The notes beneath the pieces were generated by a model. It was not told the DNA's origin, did not search any database, and was given only the letters and a program-made list of their open reading frames with translations. Positions 26,905-37,150 of a stretch of 64,000 bases of DNA are shown one piece after another. The stretch spans positions 17,483,834 through 17,547,833 of the forward strand of contig OU015523.1 in the NCBI GenBank assembly GCA_907165065.1, written 5' to 3'. Origin of the DNA: Caprimulgus europaeus (taxonomy: Eukaryota; Chordata; Aves; Caprimulgiformes; Caprimulgidae). Position 1 is the first letter of the stretch. Each line of letters opens with the position of its first letter. A program made the translations under genes and the position numbers.

Positions 26905-29004
26905 AAATGGGGAAAAAATAAATGTCAGTTGCTGGCAGTGCTCTGGTCAGGAGCAACAGGCCAGAAGAGATGCCTCCCCTTACCCTGAGCAAGTCATTTC
27001 CTGCAACACTTGAGTTTCCTCTCACTGACTTACTGTATCCACTTTTAAAATTTTTAGTGGCATCTACATGAGTCCACCCTTGGTGCCACATGCACTCCCT
27101 ATGGTCATGAGGTCAGGCACTGCTCCATGAGTGACAGTGCCGCCTGGGCTGCTCCACACGGGAAGGTGAGCTGGGAGCTAAACAAGGTGATCAGGGCAGG
27201 GCCAGTGGCAATAGCTGTGATCAGCCACAGTCCAGGGATGTTCAGGCATGGCCAAAGTGACAAGGAAGGTCCGAGTTCAAGCCAGGAACTAAAGTAACTG
27301 TGGTCCAAGGCCAGATACAACACACAGTCAAGACAGCTCAAGCAAGAGCTAAGGCCAAGGGACCGAGCTTCAATGCTGCTCCTGGGCCAGTGGGTGATGA
27401 AGGGTCCAGAGGAGGCTGGTTGGGGCAATGACAGCTTGCTGGTGACAGCCATCGTGAGGGGAAGCCTAGGAATAACGTTACACCTTGGCTGGTTAAGCAC
27501 TTCTAACCCTCAGCTAGTAACAGATCTTATCCTCATTCACCTTTTTATTTGCCACCATACTTTATTGTCAGACCTCTTCCCCTCTCACTCTTCAGTGTTA
27601 CGTGTCTATTAACAGCCTCTCCCACAAGGAGCTGGAAGCAGAGGTAGAACTAAGAAATGCTACAATCAATGTCCTGCAAAGGAGTGGAGAAAAGACTCAC
27701 CATCAGCTTCTGCTTCTCCCAGCAGAACCTCCCAGGCAGCACCAGCTCCCTGGCTCGGGCAGCTCAGCCACAACTGTAATTCAGTGTGAGTCACAAATTT
27801 TATTTCAGCAGGAAAAGCTGAAACAGCAGAGGGCTTCTTGTCACTGTTTCTGGACAAGCCCAGGAGAGGCAGAAATGATTTGTTTAATGCCATCTCTCAT
27901 TATTCCTGGTACTTTATGACTCATTAAGTGTCCTAGTTTCGTAACTAACTCCTGCTGAGCTCAACATTTGATACACATTTATGGGTGGCCTGTTGCTGTA
28001 ATAACGATTGAACTATTCATAATTTCCCTAACCATGTTAACTCCTTCCTTTGCATGGCAGTTTTCCTTTAAACAAGTGTAAGATGAAGATACTGGAGACT
28101 ACAGTTCTTAATGCAGAATTAATTACATTTATCTGGACAATTTATTAGCATAGCTATATGCTGCAATTAGGCACACTTCACCTGAGCCTAGATAAACTAT
28201 GCTGTGTGCTAGTGTCTTCTGTACTGCTCCCCCTCTCTATCTACTATGCTTTTTACCATGAATTTATCATGCAGATGGATGCCTGAGACCAATTTCCCTC
28301 TGAAAGAAGGTCAGCAGCACACACATCAGTATTCATTCACTTGTATGGAATGGGATCGGGAGTCAAAAGACTCTTCTTGCCCATAACAGGTGGGAATTAG
28401 AAGTGAGAGACCTCTGTTATGGAATGTCCTTGTGATATGAATGATCTTGTCAGCTTCTGCCCTGTTTTCCAGCTTGCTTTCTTTGCAAAAGGTCAGGGAG
28501 AATTCAAAACAAAGTCCAGCAACACGCTGACCCAACCTGGCAACTGATGCAAACAGGGCAACTGCAAGCGCTCAGCACGAGTTTGACAGACACAACTATT
28601 TTTCGAGATGACAGCACATTTAACCTGTCTCCTCTAAAAGCGTCATGCACAGTCACCTCAGAGATAGGTAGAAAGGTCTGTGATTTAGGTTAATTTTCCT
28701 TTGATTCACTTGAAGCACAGAGTCACTTAGCCTGGCCACTCTGAAAAGATGTGACTTTGTGTCTACATTCAGGCAAATTCAGTCTGTGTGTGTTTTGGAG
28801 CATGATTGAAAAGTCACCCACAAAATCACACAGGTCTAAACCGAAGGTTAGATAGCACCTTGGGTTACTTTAAACTCAGGCTGGGAGTTATTTGCAGCTT
28901 CAACCAAAGAGTGTGACATAGAAACGTGGCTGGTTTCAGACTTCTGATTTGGAGGAGAACTCTCTCAGAAATTAAGCTGTGTGTAGGACACTATTCATGA
29001 CCCT
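26905..29004. other. No gene seen
   Basis: Nothing recognisable between the CR1 end and the LTR. Confidence 0.55.
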
Positions 29005-29569
29005 TGTACTGGGTCTGGCTGGGACGAAGTTAACGTCCTTCACAGCAGCCTGTATGGTGCTGTGCTTTACATTTGTGGCTAAAATGGCATCAGTAACACA
29101 CCAGTGTTTTGCCTATTGCTCTCTCCAACACCCCACCAGCAACCTCAAAGGTCTGTAGGCTGGAGATGGGCAAAAGTATGGGAGGGGACCCAGCTGGGAC
29201 AGCTGATGCAAACTGACCAGAGGGATATCCCATACCACATGATGTCATGCTCAGAAATAAAAGCTGAGGAAAAGCAGGAGGATGGGGGGACATTCGTGGT
29301 TATGTTATTTGTCTTCCCAAGCCACCGCCACACATACTGAGGCTCTGCTTCCCAGGACATGGCTGGACATCTGCCTGCTGATGGGAAGTAGTGACTGAAT
29401 TCCTCTTTTTGCTTTGCTTCTGTGCACAGCTTTTGCTTTTCTTAATAATTTCATTTATCTCAACCCATGAGCCTTTACATCTCATTTTCTCCCCTAGTCC
29501 TACTGAGACAGAAGAGTGAGAGAGCAGCTGGGTGGGCGTCTGGCACCATGTCAAGGTCAACCCATCACA
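29005..29569 (+). mobile_element. Avian ERVL-type solo LTR (second subfamily)
   Basis: It begins TGTACTGGGTCTGGCTGGGA and ends AACCCATCACA. Internal blocks match the avian LTR superfamily: GGTGCTGTGCTTTACATTTG, CCATACCACATGATGTCATG, a TATA-like AATAAAAG and TTTATCTCAACCCATGAGCC. No internal retroviral sequence adjoins it. I see no clear target-site duplication. Confidence 0.8.
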
Positions 29570-30654
29570 GTTCTGGACAAGTATTACTTTTCTTGACTTA
29601 TTCCCTCCATTTTAGTTCCTGCTGATCACAGAGAAAACAGGTGATGTAAACTTCAAAGGCATTTTCATATCAGAATAGCAAATTTGATTTAATATTGCCA
29701 ATCTCAAATACTCAGTAATCATCAATCCAGATTAAAAAGAAGAAAAACACTTGGGGTCTTACCTTCTAAGTCTTGGCATTTGAGCCCACAAGGATGTGGT
29801 TTTATGAGCAGCATATTCTAGTTCAAGCCTGTATTGCCCTACAGAGAGTGGCCTCGCTCTCACAAGTGCTTATTTTCTACTCCTGCTGCTTGTCTTAGGT
29901 CAACACTAGCAGTCAGGAGGAGAGTCAAAGGTGCTTCATGATCTGTCTGGTAACAACAGGGACAAGAAGTGTCTTGTTCATTCTCACAGACTATTTTGTT
30001 TTAACGGCGGTTTGCAGTTAGCATCCAGGCTGTGTTCAGAGTCTGCCATAGGGTGGCCCAGAAGGAGCAGATGATGCAGGAGGTCTGCACAGGAGTCCAG
30101 TTTGTCACTGCAGCATTTCTCACTGTGTGCAGCAGTTCCTGTCAGCGGGGGGGAAGGGAGGGTGAATCACTTATTTCTGTCAAGTGTTTTGACTGCAGTA
30201 TTTCTTTGTCCTGCATTGTTTTATGCAAGATTTAGATACATTTGGTGTCTCGGCCTTTTGCTGAAGGGTGCTGTTTTAAAGTTAGAGACATGGCTGTTAT
30301 GAAATGAAGAAAATGCACAAAATCACCTCTGGAGGAGTGAAAACAACAAATTGCAATGCACAGGCTTGAGTGTCATAGAACATACATCTCTGGAAGGAAT
30401 TTAGTTATTTTCTTACCCCATGAAACAAGTGACACATCTCAGAAAAGACTCCCTGTGGGGAGCTTGATCCTTTGGGAGGGAGGATGAGCTAGTGATTAGA
30501 GATGAAATACAAAGGTGTTTTCAGCATAGCGGCTCGTTGCTCGATATTATAATACAGTACATTACATTGTTAATGGCAATGTAGCTTTGCACCTTCTGTT
30601 TTTCTCCCAGTGGAATTAATTTCAGCACTGTTTGCATGCCAAGCATGCACACTC

Positions 30655-30785
30655 ACAGCTGTGAGCTCCGGGGAGAGGGAAAAGGCACAGCTTGGACCTG
30701 CACAGATAAGATCACAAAGCGTTTGCAAGAGGGCTGGGAGCTGAACTCGCTGCCTTTGCCAAGTGACTTCACCACAAGACCATCT
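30655..30785 (-). repeat. MIR-like ancient SINE remnant
   Basis: GGGAGCTGAACTCGCTGCCT followed by CACCACAAGACCATC resembles the end of a MIR/CORE-type SINE in reverse. Tentative. Confidence 0.3.
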
Positions 30786-31047
30786 TTGCTCCTGCCCACA
30801 AGAACTGTCCCACACCATTACAGACAGACCTCAGGATCCAGCAGATTAGAGGAAAGGCATCTGGCTGTTTCAAAGTCCTTTGGGAGATCCGAAGGATCAG
30901 GAGTTTTCTGTTTCACTTCTGTGATGCAGCAAAGGGAGCAAAACTACTCACCATTTCCCACTGAGCAGCTATCCCTTCCCAGTATGCCAATCCAGCCTGC
31001 ACCCCAATTCCTGACAGGACTCTCTCTGTTTCAAGGCTGCATCTGTC

Positions 31048-31177
31048 ATGGAATCATGGAATCACAGAATGGTTTGGGTTGGGAGGGAAATTAAAGATCA
31101 TCCAGTTCCAGCCCCCCTGCCATCAGCAGGGACACCTTCCACTAGATCAGGTTGCTCAAAGCCTCATCCAACCTGGT
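31048..31177 (-). mobile_element. CR1 LINE 3' end
   Basis: ATGGAATCATGGAATCACAG begins the tail (read in reverse), followed by the CCATCAGCAGGGACACCTTC block. It ends at CATCCAACCTGG; 5'-truncated. Confidence 0.92.
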
Positions 31178-32453
31178 CATTTATTAAGAAATAAGAGAGA
31201 GCAGGGACAAACAGCTTTTAAAGAAGCAGGCTGTGCACAGGCAAGGAAACACAGGCTGCTTAGTGCTTGCAAACCCTCAGAGATGAAAGTACCACAGGAG
31301 TGCCACATGGCAGTGCTGCTGGTATGCCTACCGTGCTGCTAACACAGCTCTCCACATGCTGGTTACAGAGAGAGACAGTCCTGGAGCTGGAGATAGTCAC
31401 AGACATCTGATGATCACGAAATGAGAAAGTAAAGGGAGTAAATTGTTCCATGCAATGGGAGGCACTGTCCTAAGCCAACAGCAGCCCTGGATAAAAAAGC
31501 AACAGGGCACGCAAGAGGAACTTCCTTGGGAGCTGACTGCGAATTAAGCAGCTGGTTTTCACTTCAGTGTTTGTGCAGAAAACGTGGGTGGAAAAGCTGA
31601 AGAAACACTGGGAGAGAGTTTCTGAGAGGACAGCAGGCTTGTACTTGAGAGAGGGAAAAGTACCTTGTCCTGCGCAGGTGTGCTCAAGGTACACAAACTG
31701 CAGGAACATCTAACTCGTATGTCCTCGTGCTGGAATGAAATTGTAAAGCCCCAAGTCCTACTTAGCTGCTCAGACCAAAAGGAGATCATCTATTTTCCAA
31801 GTACTTAGGTAAACGAAGAGTGAAATCATAAGATGCGAGGCAGAGCTTCTGCTCTATCATTGCAGTGCCAAAGCACAGCATCTTCAACCAAGTCAGCAAA
31901 TTTATTTTGTGTGTGCTTAGGAGCAAACTGGAATCCCTCATCTGACCTTACCCGAGGCTGTAGAGCTACCCCGGTGTAAATGAGGCCATAACTATATATA
32001 CACAGCCAGTAACTTACTTGGTTCCAATCAGCATAACTGCTATCATCGCTTTGTATACCCAAACAAGAAAAAACAGCAGAAAAACTTGTTTATGGGGAAG
32101 TTTGTTTCCAGAAAGAAAACTTGCAGGTATTTTTTACATCTCTGGTGAACAAAGCTCTTAATACCAACAGGGCAGAAACTTCCTGCAGTGAAAACCTCGG
32201 TGCTTCGCCTCCTGTTCATCAGCGGAGGGTGATGTGTGAACCTGTCACTGAGGTTCACCAGGGCGGTCAGTCACCACACGATGATCCCGAAGGTTACCTG
32301 GTGGCTTACCCAACCACCCGCCCTTGGTTAAAGCCTCAAAGAGACGGTTTGAAGCTGTAAGTGAACACCAGCGGGATGCCGCGGCTCCCAGCCCGCCCGC
32401 CACACACCGCTGATGCGATATCGGCCGCTTGGTTCGGCTGGGAGTGAGGGACC

Positions 32454-32471
32454 GGGGCCGGGGCCGGGGCC
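32454..32471 (+). repeat. Three tandem GGGGCC units
   Basis: Three perfect GGGGCC hexamers lie in the CpG island about 320 bases upstream of NDUFB4. With the GGG run just upstream they form a pattern that could fold as a G-quadruplex. Confidence 0.7.
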
Positions 32472-32701
32472 ATGGCCACCCCCCCCTTATCCACTGGGTG
32501 TGCAAAGAATTAAACGGCACAAAACGCCTCCCGCCTCAGCTCTGCCCTGGCTCAGACACTTCTTTGACCGGCTGAGGCCGTTGTCCACACGGGTCCCACC
32601 CGCTCGCGTCGTGCTCGGCCTCAGCCCACCGGAGCTGGGGGGGGTACACGACAGGGACGGGGTGGCGCCATGGGACACGCTGCTCCCGCCGCTGGCCGGC
32701 A

Positions 32702-32711
32702 GGGGGCGGGG
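32702..32711 (+). promoter_or_regulatory. GC box (Sp1-type site) upstream of NDUFB4
   Basis: GGGGGCGGGG lies about 80 bases before the start codon and matches the Sp1/KLF consensus. Nearby 32751-32762 (TGCGCGTGAGCA) resembles an NRF-1 site with two mismatches; that reading is weaker. Confidence 0.5.
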
Positions 32712-32788
32712 ATCCTCCGGCAGCGCGAGGCCGGCACCGCCTCCCGCGCCTGCGCGTGAGCAGTAGAGGGGGCGCAGCGCCGGGTCTC

Positions 32789-32800
32789 CAAGATGGCGGC
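32789..32800 (+). promoter_or_regulatory. YY1-type motif overlapping the NDUFB4 start codon
   Basis: CAAGATGGCGGC matches the YY1 consensus (AAnATGGCGGC) and contains the initiator ATG. YY1 sites at or just after the start site are common in nuclear genes for mitochondrial proteins. Binding is inferred from the motif only. Confidence 0.5.
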
Positions 32801-32993
32801 GGGCCCGCCTCCCTCCGCCGCCCAGCAGTACCGGCCCAACCGCTTCGTCTCGCTGCCGGCCGAGCTCGATCCTGACACTTACGACTCGTCACCGGCGAAA
32901 CGCCGTGCCGAGGCCGAGCGCTTGGCTCTCCGCGCCCGCCTCAAGCGGCAGTACCAACTGCAGCTCAACAACCCCAACCCACCGGCCATCATC
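32793..32993 (+). CDS. NDUFB4: NDUFB4 coding exon 1
   Basis: Encodes residues 1-67, ending PNPPAII, followed by the donor GTGAGTG. It is very GC-rich and lies within the CpG island. Read-through into the 270 bp intron adds a spurious 29-residue tail, so the splice is needed to recover homology. Confidence 0.95.
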
Positions 32994-35468
32994 GTGAGTG
33001 GGGAGTGGGGCGGGGGGCGCGGGGAGGTGGGCGGGGGGTGCGAGGTCTGTCCGCCTCCCCCGGCGATCCGCACCGAGGCCTGAGCCTGTGCCGGCGGGGC
33101 GCTGCCGTCCCGGTGACCTTGGCGCCCTTGCCGGCTTGGGCCTGGAGGCAGCCGGGGCTTTTCTAGGCCCCAGCCCCGCGGTCGGGGCAGACGGGGCTGC
33201 GCCCAGCCGGGTGGTCGCTTGCAGGGCCCTGGGTCTTCACTGTGATTCTTCTTTCCAACTCAGGAAGACCCTGCCTTGGTCCGTTGGGCCTATGCGAGGA
33301 CGCAGAATGTCTATCCTACTTTCCGTCCGACACCTAAGACTTCCCTTCTAGGAGTTATTTTTGCGATAGGCCCTCTTCTCTTCTGGGCTGCTGTCTTCAA
33401 ATTTGACAGGGTAAGTCAGTAACGACAGTGAACATCAGTGAACACCAAATTGTGAAATGTAGGTCTGCCTGGAGACTTAATTGGTGGGGTCCTCTTGAAC
33501 CTCAGAATGATTAGTACCATTATAGTAGTCATAGAATCATAGAATGGTTTGGGTTAGGAGGGAAATTAAAGACCATCTAGTTCCATTCCCCCTGCCATCA
33601 GCAGGGACACCTTCCACTAGACCAGGTTGCTCAAAGCCTCATCCAACCTGGCCTTGAACATTTCCAGGGAGGGGGCAGCCACAGCTTCTCTGGGCAACCT
33701 GGGCCAGTGTCTCGCCACCCTCGCAGGAAAGAATCTCATCCTCATATCCCATCTAGGTCTTCCCTGTTCCAGTTTAAAGCCATTGCCCCTCATCTTTAGA
33801 GGGAAGGAAGGCTGATACTGAGCCAGCTATCTTAAAGCCTCATAACTGGTTGCAGATCCTTTTGTGCTAAGAGCCCTGTATTATACCTCTGAGTATGGCC
33901 AGTCACAGTTTCCCTGATGAGGTTATTTTGCTGTAGTAAAGCTCTTTGTAGTACTAACAGTAAATTAATCAAAAGATACTATTATTGTCATCTGTTGACG
34001 TGTAGTAACTGTGCTTTCTAAAATAAATAAATAGGGAATTTATGGATGACAGACCTAGCAATGTCTCTGTGAATTGCTTGACCATTTCTCTAATCTCATG
34101 AAGCACAAAACGGGAGCAGTACTTATGCTGATTACAATGCCTGATCTCAGGTGAATTTTTAAGATTTTTGGAGGTTTATCTTGCTTTTGTTCTAGCTCCT
34201 CAAGTGTGGGTGTCAGAATCTGAGCAATGATAGATGATTCTGAAAACACTCAGCTACATACATATATAAGGAAGAGCTAGGTGACTGGCAGACAGTGGCT
34301 GTTTTTACTAGTGAATTTGTGGCTATTGTAAAACAATTTTGTTTCCTTCTTTTGCACAAAAGTAGCATTTTTAGATCAAGTCATAAACTGGGAAGCACAA
34401 ACATCAGTTAAAATCCATAGAATATTTGTAGGGAATGCTGTTTACTGGAGTGAATCAAAAATACAGGTTTTGGGAGACATGCCAAGCATGTTGATATACA
34501 TGTTTTTGAGACTTCAGCATCTCTGCAGCAATTTGTCCTGCTAGTTCAGTTTTGTACATGAAGCCACACTTGCGCTTAGTTACCAGGTGTGGCTTAGCAT
34601 GTGAGTGCTTGAAAATAAAACCCGTGAGAGGGAAATCTAGATGTACTTGTCTGGGAATATTTAAGCTGAAGTCTTTAATGTAGTTTCCAGGACAATTTGC
34701 TTTCCTTTATTCCATTTCCTTTACTGATGTTTGGGGATTTTTCTTTTGTTTTCTGGTAGTATGTAAAGCACAATAACTATTATATTATTTTCTCTGAGGA
34801 GTGTTTGTTGTGTGTTTGGGAAAGCAAAAGACAAATTGCTAAGTATAAGCAAGTCTTCTGTTTTTATCCAGCAGAAGGAATCTAGGCAATATCTGCAGTG
34901 TCTGTGTACTGTAACAATGCCTGTCAGAAAGGTACATGACTGCAGAGTGAGATACAAATGGGCTGAAAGTGAACACAGGCACATTTAGGCAAGTTATTAC
35001 GAAATTTTTCCATAATTAGATCTCTAAAATGGATTATTCAGCGAGAAGGAGGAGGTGGAAACTAAATGTATCAATTAACTGACACAACTAGTTTAGTGAA
35101 AAATACATCAGAGGAGTTGGTCTCTGCTGGCCTGTCAGAGTGGAGAGATGTGTGTGGAAGTCAATCTGAGTGTGTTTTGCCTCGCTGGAAGGTGAGGCTA
35201 CATGCCTTGTTCTTTTTTACTTTGGAACCCCAACAGCTGCTACCAGAGTTTGTGCTGATAGACTCTTTTAGCTTGGAAAGACCCTTAAGATGTGGTGCTA
35301 TCTTCCTACAGTCCATCCTGAAGTACTAGAACTGCTTTTCTCTTATCCCAGGCTGATTGAAACTTCTTCTCTAATGAGATAATGATGAGTGGTCTCTTTC
35401 TTCCACAGGATCGTAAAGAGAAGCTTATCCAAGAAGGTAAATACAAGCGGCCATTCAGTGTATTTTAA
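32793..35468 (+). CDS. NDUFB4: NDUFB4, NADH:ubiquinone oxidoreductase subunit B4 (three coding exons; span)
   Basis: Accessory subunit of the membrane arm of mitochondrial complex I, in the inner membrane; it has a structural or assembly role and no catalytic one. The joined exons (32793-32993, 33264-33410, 35409-35468) encode 135 residues; I recall the human protein as 129. Recognisable family segments are the [21 protein letters not shown] stretch near residues 25-44, [19 protein letters not shown] (residues 74-92), one hydrophobic membrane segment at about residues 94-112, and the matrix-side tail [11 protein letters not shown]. Both introns are GT-AG and phase 0. The chosen ATG sits in a good context (CAAGATGG) just inside a CpG island. 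The N-terminus ([18 protein letters not shown]) is longer and more Ala/Pro-rich than mammalian versions. The gene converges on HGD. An intact reading frame and clean splice sites argue against a pseudogene. Confidence 0.96.
33264..33410 (+). CDS. NDUFB4: NDUFB4 coding exon 2
   Basis: Encodes residues 68-116: the conserved [13 protein letters not shown] block and the single transmembrane segment ([18 protein letters not shown]). The acceptor is CTTTCCAACTCAG and the donor GTAAGT. Confidence 0.95.
33530..33805 (-). mobile_element. CR1 LINE 3' end in NDUFB4 intron 2
   Basis: CATAGAATCATAGAATGGTT through GGGCAACCTGGGCCAGTGTC to the CCATTGCCCCTCATC block. Antisense to NDUFB4. Confidence 0.93.
35409..35468 (+). 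CDS. NDUFB4: NDUFB4 coding exon 3
   Basis: Encodes residues 117-135 ([19 protein letters not shown]) and the TAA stop. The acceptor is CTTTCTTCCACAG. The [11 protein letters not shown] motif is nearly invariant in the family, while the last residues differ from mammals. Confidence 0.95.
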   Translation, partial: DRKEKLIQEGKYKRPFSVF

Positions 35469-35546
35469 GTTCCTGGAACTGCAGTGCTGTTCATGGGATA
35501 TAAATACATTCAGATGTATTGTGTGCTGATGTTTCTCCCTCAGAAG

Positions 35547-35552
35547 AATAAA
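35547..35552 (+). terminator. NDUFB4: NDUFB4 poly(A) signal AATAAA
   Basis: A canonical AATAAA 79 bases after the NDUFB4 stop codon, followed by a T-rich stretch (CTCCTTGGTTGTCTTGC). The 3' UTR would be about 100 bases, which suits a short housekeeping mRNA. Confidence 0.75.
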
Positions 35553-36352
35553 TCTTAAATTCTCCTTGGTTGTCTTGCATCTTTAACAATTATGGAAAGT
35601 GCAAAAACGCAGGATCTCTCTATCTAACACAGATACAGAGAGGGTGTCCTACACTCAGCCCATGTACTCCTGTAGTCTACACACATAGGCTCCTTCTAAA
35701 CTGTGTAAATTGCTGCTGTCAGAACAGCACAGGATGAAGTTTAAAATTAGTATCAGGCTAAAATGTTAAGCAAGTCCAGTGCAGTTTCCTAAACAACTAC
35801 TGCTTGCCTACTAGCTGTGTCTTCCTGGTGCTGGTTTGACTGTGTAGTTTGCCCTAATTGGATAATAGGTAAGTTCTGTGATATATTTTAATTAACTTAA
35901 GGAGCCTGTCTGACTGCTCTCAATAAGTGGAGTTAATTTTTCTTTAATAAAATACAAGCCTAAATCTTGTGTTTGTTTATTGCAATAAGCTTCTGGACAA
36001 AGTTACTGCACCAGATGTGGAAATAGTGAGCTCAGCATTGTCATGCTATATGTGAGTAGCATTTCCACTAATTCTGTGATTCCTGTGAATGGGAGACCAA
36101 GTAAAAAGATAAGGATTTTAATTTTTGACACCGATTCCCTTACAGTATGGGGGAATGTCGTTTCCTGACTGCAAATGGGCTGTGATTAAAAAAAAAACCA
36201 ACCCAAACATCAAGCATAACTGAACCTTGTGCCTGCAAAGATGTCTTCTCTGCTTATTTGTGTAAGAACACAAGCCTTTTCTGCTCAGGTGAACTGGCTC
36301 TGGAATTCTTACTGCCCAAGTACTGAAATGTGAGTGACAAAAAGATTTTAAT

Positions 36353-36660
36353 TCAGAGAATTGTCTAGATTGGACAAGACCTTTAAGATCATTGAGTCCA
36401 ATCGTTAAACTGATGCTGACAAGCTGTTGACTGAACCATGTCCCTCAGCACTATGCCTACACAACTCAAATCCCTCCACCACTGCCTGGGGCAGCCTGTT
36501 CCAATGCCCGAGAACCCTCTCGGTAAAGAAATTCTTCCTCACATCCAATCTAAACTTCCCTTGGTGCAACTTGAGGCCGTTTCCTCTTGTCCTATCGCTT
36601 GTTACTTGGTTGAACCAACCGACTTCCCACCTCTCTACGCCCTCTTTTCGGGCAGTTCAC
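36353..36660 (-). mobile_element. CR1 LINE 3' end (older subfamily)
   Basis: It resembles the interrupted copy at 2571/3618: TTGTCTAGATTGGACAAGAC, ACTGAACCATGTCCCTCAGC and GGTAAAGAAATTCTTCCTCA. It lies 800 bases after the NDUFB4 poly(A) signal. Confidence 0.88.
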
Positions 36661-36932
36661 GTGGCCTGTAGGTGCCACCATGATCCAAACAACCCTGGTT
36701 CTTCAGACATTGTATGAGAGCAGTTTCCTCCCATATGTTGAGATCCGTGGCAAAAACCCAGTCTGATGCCAAAGCTGAAAGCTTCCCTTGGCCTGCTGGG
36801 AAAGCAGCTGGTGTTCTTGGCAGTGAAGTCAGCAAGAGCAGTTCTGCTCAGTCCCTTTCCTGCACGATTTGGATGTCACTATGGGCCATTTGCAGTCCCT
36901 CTCCATCAGAGTGAGTTGGTGAGGTTTTTTGC

Positions 36933-37150
36933 AGAATCACGGGATGGTTGAGGGTGGAAGGGACCTCAGGAGGTTATCTGGTCCAAGCCCCTGCTCAAGC
37001 AGGGCCACCTAGAGCTGGTCAGCCAGGACTGTGTCCAGATGGCTTTTGAGTATCTGCAGCGATGGAGATTTCACAATTTCTCAGGGCAATTTGTGGCAGT
37101 TCTCAGTCACCCTCATGGTAAAAATGTGTTTCCTGATTATTATTTTAAAG
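36933..37150 (-). mobile_element. CR1 LINE 3' end (another subfamily)
   Basis: AGAATCACGGGATGGTTGAG, then CAAGCAGGGCCACCTAGAGC and CAGCGATGGAGATTTCACAA. The far end fades into unique DNA near 37150. Confidence 0.88.

Larger units (their letters stand above)
29570..32369. other. No gene seen upstream of the NDUFB4 promoter
   Basis: It contains one CR1 tail and one MIR-like remnant. From about 32150 the base composition shifts towards the CpG island. Confidence 0.55.
32370..33230. promoter_or_regulatory. CpG island and TATA-less promoter of NDUFB4
   Basis: The stretch is visibly GC-rich with dense CpG, unlike the AT-rich flanks. It covers the start codon, exon 1 and intron 1 of NDUFB4. No TATA box is seen upstream of the ATG. 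The layout is that of a broadly expressed vertebrate housekeeping promoter. The edges are by eye, not calculated. Confidence 0.8.
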
